Shown: positions 6,035 through 8,375 of the stretch, piece after piece
Layout of the letters: every line of letters begins with the position of its first letter
Position numbering within the stretch: the first letter of the stretch is position 1
NCBI GenBank assembly: GCA_900553845.1
Contig: USEW01000083.1
Span: 1-8,375 of the forward strand
Reading direction: 5' to 3'
Length of the DNA: 8,375 nucleotides
Source of the DNA: an uncultured bacterium
Lineage (GTDB): Bacteria; Cyanobacteriota; Vampirovibrionia; Gastranaerophilales; Gastranaerophilaceae
Notes under the pieces: generated by a model
The model's database searches: none
Told to the model about the DNA's origin: nothing
What the model saw: the letters and a program-made list of their open reading frames with translations, nothing else
Position numbers and translations under genes: made by a program

Positions 6035-7499
6035 TAATAGCCAAGCAGTTCATTTAAAAAAACAAATTTTAATTAAAATAATTGAAGCTTTTTTTTCAGT
6101 TGATTATGAAAAAAATACAAGATTAATACCTTATCAAATGAGGCCAAAAGGTTCTGATGTTCCATATAGATGCTGCATTTATAAAGAACGTGCAATTTTA
6201 AAAGATAGAGCAATTGCTGAATTAGGCTTTTCAATTGAAGATCATGATGAAACAGTTTTGTTGTCTGAATATGCTAAAAAAGCTTTAGAACGAGAAAAGC
6301 CTGAAAAAAATCCCTTAACTGTTCTTGATGCTGCTTGTAAAGGCTGTGTACCAAGTCGTATTTATGTAACAGATTTATGTCAAGGGTGTGTTGCACGTCC
6401 TTGTCAAAATGTTTGTAAGTTTGGAGCTATAAGTATTGTTAATGGAAAATCTGTTATCGATGGCTCAAAATGTAAAAACTGCAAACAATGTATGCAAGTA
6501 TGTCCTTATAATGCAATAGTTAAAATAACTGTTCCATGTGAGGATGCTTGTCCTGTTGGAGCTATAGCCAAAGGTGAAAATGGACGCGCAAAGATAGATT
6601 TTGATGCTTGTATTTCCTGTGGAAAATGCGTTTCTGCTTGTCCTTTTGGGGCTGTTCATGAAAAAAGCCAGGTTATTGATATTTTAAAACATATAAAAAA
6701 CGGTGAAAAAGTAATTGCTTTAATAGCTCCATCAATTGTTGGGCAGTTTCCAGGAAATATTTATCAATTAAAAACGGCTATTAAAAAAGCAGGGTTTTAT
6801 GATGTATATGAAGTGGCTCAAGGTGCTGATGTAACTACAAAAAATGAAGCTTGTGAGTTTCAGGAACGTATGGGAAAAAATGAACCATTTATGACAACAT
6901 CTTGTTGTGCTGGATATAATCAGCTTATTAAAAAACATTTAAATGATATAAAGCCATTTGTATCCGATACTTTAACTCCAATGGCTTATATTGGTCAAAT
7001 AGTTAAACAAAAAGAACTAAATGCAAAACTTGTATTTATTAGTCCCTGTGTTGCAAAACGTGTTGAGGTTGAAGAGGACCCCAATGTAGACTATTTAATG
7101 AATTTTGAAGAATTGGGTGCATTATTTGTAGCACGTAAAATAGAAATACTTGACTGTGAAGAAGAAGCATTTGATGTTGAAAGTTCAAAACAAGGACGTG
7201 GTTTTGGTGTTACTTTGGGTGTTTCTCAAGCTGTTAAAGATGCATTAAATAATAGTGATAGTGTAAAACCTATATGCATTAACGGCTTAAATAAAGACAC
7301 AATAAAACAATTGAAAAAAATGTCCAAAGATAAAAAGTGCGATGATGGCAATTTAGTTGAAGTAATGTGTTGTGAAGGTGGTTGTGTTGGTGGAAATGCT
7401 ACAATTAATTCTGTTAAAATCGCTTCAAAGGCTATAAATGAATTTAAAACGAAAAGTCCTGATATAAATGGTGTAGAAATTTGTCAAGAGAGTAAATAA
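6024..7499 (+). CDS. hydA: [FeFe]-hydrogenase, ferredoxin-rich group B type
   Basis: This is a cytoplasmic enzyme that reversibly reduces protons to H2 with ferredoxin electrons at an H-cluster. The N-terminal region (1-100) has an RCC motif (49-51) but no [2Fe-2S] domain. Residues 105-206 hold 16 cysteines: C105/C108, C119/C122/C127/C131, C150/C153/C156/C160, C172/C176 and C196/C199/C202/C206, enough for up to four [4Fe-4S] clusters. The H-cluster motifs follow: L1 TTSCCAGY (291-298, ligand C295, C294 the likely proton-relay cysteine), L2 SPCVAKRVE (340-348, ligand C342) and L3 VMCCEGGCVGG (447-457, ligands C450 and C454). All four ligands are intact, but TSCCA and MCCEGGC differ from the TSCCP and MACPGGC of classical group A enzymes, which fits group B. 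The ATG overlaps the [2Fe-2S] ferredoxin gene by 11 bases, with GAAGGA about 13 bases upstream and AAGG abutting it. Maturases HydE, HydF and HydG are not in the window and must be elsewhere if the enzyme is active. A sensory role is possible. Confidence 0.92.
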   Translation: MRNNNSQAVHLKKQILIKIIEAFFSVDYEKNTRLIPYQMRPKGSDVPYRCCIYKERAILKDRAIAELGFSIEDHDETVLLSEYAKKALEREKPEKNPLTVLDAACKGCVPSRIYVTDLCQGCVARPCQNVCKFGAISIVNGKSVIDGSKCKNCKQCMQVCPYNAIVKITVPCEDACPVGAIAKGENGRAKIDFDACISCGKCVSACPFGAVHEKSQVIDILKHIKNGEKVIALIAPSIVGQFPGNIYQLKTAIKKAGFYDVYEVAQGADVTTKNEACEFQERMGKNEPFMTTSCCAGYNQLIKKHLNDIKPFVSDTLTPMAYIGQIVKQKELNAKLVFISPCVAKRVEVEEDPNVDYLMNFEELGALFVARKIEILDCEEEAFDVESSKQGRGFGVTLGVSQAVKDALNNSDSVKPICINGLNKDTIKQLKKMSKDKKCDDGNLVEVMCCEGGCVGGNATINSVKIASKAINEFKTKSPDINGVEICQESK

Positions 7500-7500
7500 A

Positions 7501-8037
7501 ATGAATAAAGATAATTGTGTTATTTTAATGATCGATATGCAGGAAAAGTTAGTTAATGCTACTAATGCAATTGATGAAGTAAAAAATGCTTTTAAAATTT
7601 TAAAAACAGCAAATTTGATGGATATTCCTATTGTTGTTACTGAACAATATCCGAAAGGTTTAGGTGAAACTGTTTCAGAATTAAAAGATGTTTTTAATGA
7701 AAACACTTATGTATATGAAAAAACTGATTTTTCTGCTTTAAATAATGAAGACCTTATAAAAAAACTTGAAACTTTTGGTAAAAAGCAAGTCATTTTGTTT
7801 GGAATTGAAGCGCATATTTGTGTTTTTCAGACTTCAAAGGCTCTTATTGAAAAAGGTTACGAAGTTTTTCTTATTAAAGATGCTTCAAAAAGCCGCAAAA
7901 ATTATGAATTTGAGACAGGTATAAATTTGATGCAACAATATGGAGTTAAAATATCTTGTTGTGAAATTTTGCTTTTTGATTTATTGAAAAGCTCTAAAAA
8001 TCCTAATTTTAAAGAAGTTCAAGGGTTGATTAAGTAA
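7501..8037 (+). CDS. isochorismatase-family cysteine hydrolase (ISOC1/ISOC2-like)
   Basis: This 178-residue single-domain alpha/beta hydrolase belongs to the isochorismatase-like superfamily, whose members hydrolyse isochorismate, nicotinamide, ureidoacrylate and other small amides or vinyl ethers. The catalytic triad is visible: D12 in MIDMQEKL, K74 in EKTDFSAL and C107 in GIEAHICVFQT. TEQYPKGLGETV (47-58), GIEAHICV (101-108), DASKSR (127-132) and the ending FKEVQGLIK (170-178) match the ISOC1/ISOC2 (YcaC-related) branch, whose substrate is not settled. It lacks the metal-site pattern of nicotinamidases as far as I can see. The ATG follows the hydrogenase stop by one base, with a weak GAGAG upstream, so it is almost certainly co-transcribed and possibly coupled. 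The link to hydrogen metabolism is not obvious. Confidence 0.9.
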   Translation: MNKDNCVILMIDMQEKLVNATNAIDEVKNAFKILKTANLMDIPIVVTEQYPKGLGETVSELKDVFNENTYVYEKTDFSALNNEDLIKKLETFGKKQVILFGIEAHICVFQTSKALIEKGYEVFLIKDASKSRKNYEFETGINLMQQYGVKISCCEILLFDLLKSSKNPNFKEVQGLIK

Positions 8038-8076
8038 TTTTGGTTTGATATTATTAAAAAATGAAAGACTTATTAT

Positions 8077-8307
8077 ATTGAAAAATTAAAAAACCATATA
8101 AACTTAAGAACAAATATTATAACAATACTTGTTGTATTGATTGGCGGTGTATATGGTTTACATTTATTAAATTTAAGCAAAAGTGTATATTGGATTTCAT
8201 TAATTATTGGAGTGTTTTATATTTATTTTATTATGAAAACAACATTAAATACAAATGCCAGGATAAATAAAATATTGGAGGAATTTAAAAAATGCTTGAA
8301 ACTATAG
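8077..8307 (+). CDS. small two-helix membrane protein, start codon unclear (possible frameshift)
   Basis: An open frame that first opens at 8065 encodes about 76 residues from 8077. It begins with a basic segment (IEKLKNHINLRTN), then a helix (about residues 14-31, IITILVVLIGGVYGLHLL), a short loop (NLSKS), a second helix (about 37-52) and a charged tail (NARINKILEEFKKCLK). This looks like a real small inner-membrane protein with both ends in the cytoplasm. There is no ATG, GTG or TTG in frame before the first helix. An ATG at 8061 would fit well (MKDLLY) but lies in another frame and stops at 8079-8081. So either one base is wrong or mutated between 8061 and 8077, or translation starts at the rare codon ATT (8077). 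The last 16 bases overlap the next gene's start. I do not recognise the family. Confidence 0.45.
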   Translation: MEKLKNHINLRTNIITILVVLIGGVYGLHLLNLSKSVYWISLIIGVFYIYFIMKTTLNTNARINKILEEFKKCLKL

Positions 8308-8375
8308 AACAGTGGGGTATTTTTTTTGCCGCATGGTATCTTTTACATTATTTATTGAAAGTTTTTAATGTAGCC
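8292..8375 (+). CDS. N-terminus of a hydrophobic protein, cut by the window edge
   Basis: An ATG at 8292 opens a frame that runs to the end of the window (28 codons, MLETIEQWGIFF and onward). The start is well supported by GGAGG at 8277-8281, about ten bases upstream, a strong Shine-Dalgarno for this window. The visible part includes a hydrophobic, aromatic helix (about residues 9-25, rich in Trp, Phe, Tyr and Leu) that may be a membrane segment or signal anchor. It overlaps the end of the small membrane protein by 16 bases, suggesting coupled translation. No family can be assigned from 28 residues. Confidence 0.55.
   Translation, partial: MLETIEQWGIFFAAWYLLHYLLKVFNVA

Overview
The window is AT-rich DNA from an anaerobic, fermentative bacterium. 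The evidence for this is a bacterial-type prolyl-tRNA synthetase, the NADH/NAD+ sensor Rex, and an [FeFe]-hydrogenase of the ferredoxin-rich 'group B' kind. The low GC, the gene set, and a large orphan protein with no export signal would fit a gut lineage such as Gastranaerophilales (Melainabacteria/Vampirovibrionia) or a low-GC Firmicute. That taxonomic guess rests on gene content and style only and is tentative.

Layout. Bases 1-169 carry no convincing gene. They hold two AT palindromes and a compact double-hairpin element (about 61-134) that looks like an interspersed repeat. From 170 to 4955 all genes lie on the minus strand. In transcriptional order these are proS (prolyl-tRNA synthetase), gatD (glutamine amidotransferase subunit of the MurT/GatD lipid II amidase), which overlaps proS by 20 bases, and, after a 105-base gap, a 734-residue protein of unknown function with a glycine-zipper hydrophobic C-terminus. 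A 149-base divergent intergenic region (4956-5104) separates this block from a plus-strand operon. It carries a plausible extended -10 promoter for proS and, facing the other way, a perfect TTGACA -35 box whose -10 region sits inside a Rex-box-like palindrome.

The plus-strand operon runs rex, a stand-alone thioredoxin-like [2Fe-2S] ferredoxin, the [FeFe]-hydrogenase, and an ISOC1/ISOC2-type isochorismatase-family hydrolase. The ferredoxin overlaps the hydrogenase by 11 bases, and a single base separates the hydrogenase from the hydrolase. The first three genes make a coherent redox module. Rex would sense NADH/NAD+, the ferredoxin would pass electrons, and the hydrogenase would dispose of or sense reducing power. 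The role of the hydrolase in that setting is unclear. Downstream lie a small two-helix membrane protein without a normal start codon in its frame (frameshift or unusual start) and the first 28 codons of another hydrophobic protein, cut by the window edge.

No tRNA, rRNA, CRISPR array, transposase or clear intrinsic terminator was seen. The least explained items are the 734-residue orphan, the variant H-cluster motifs and 16-cysteine ferredoxin region of the hydrogenase, gatD placed with proS instead of murT, and the broken or unusual small membrane gene near the right edge.
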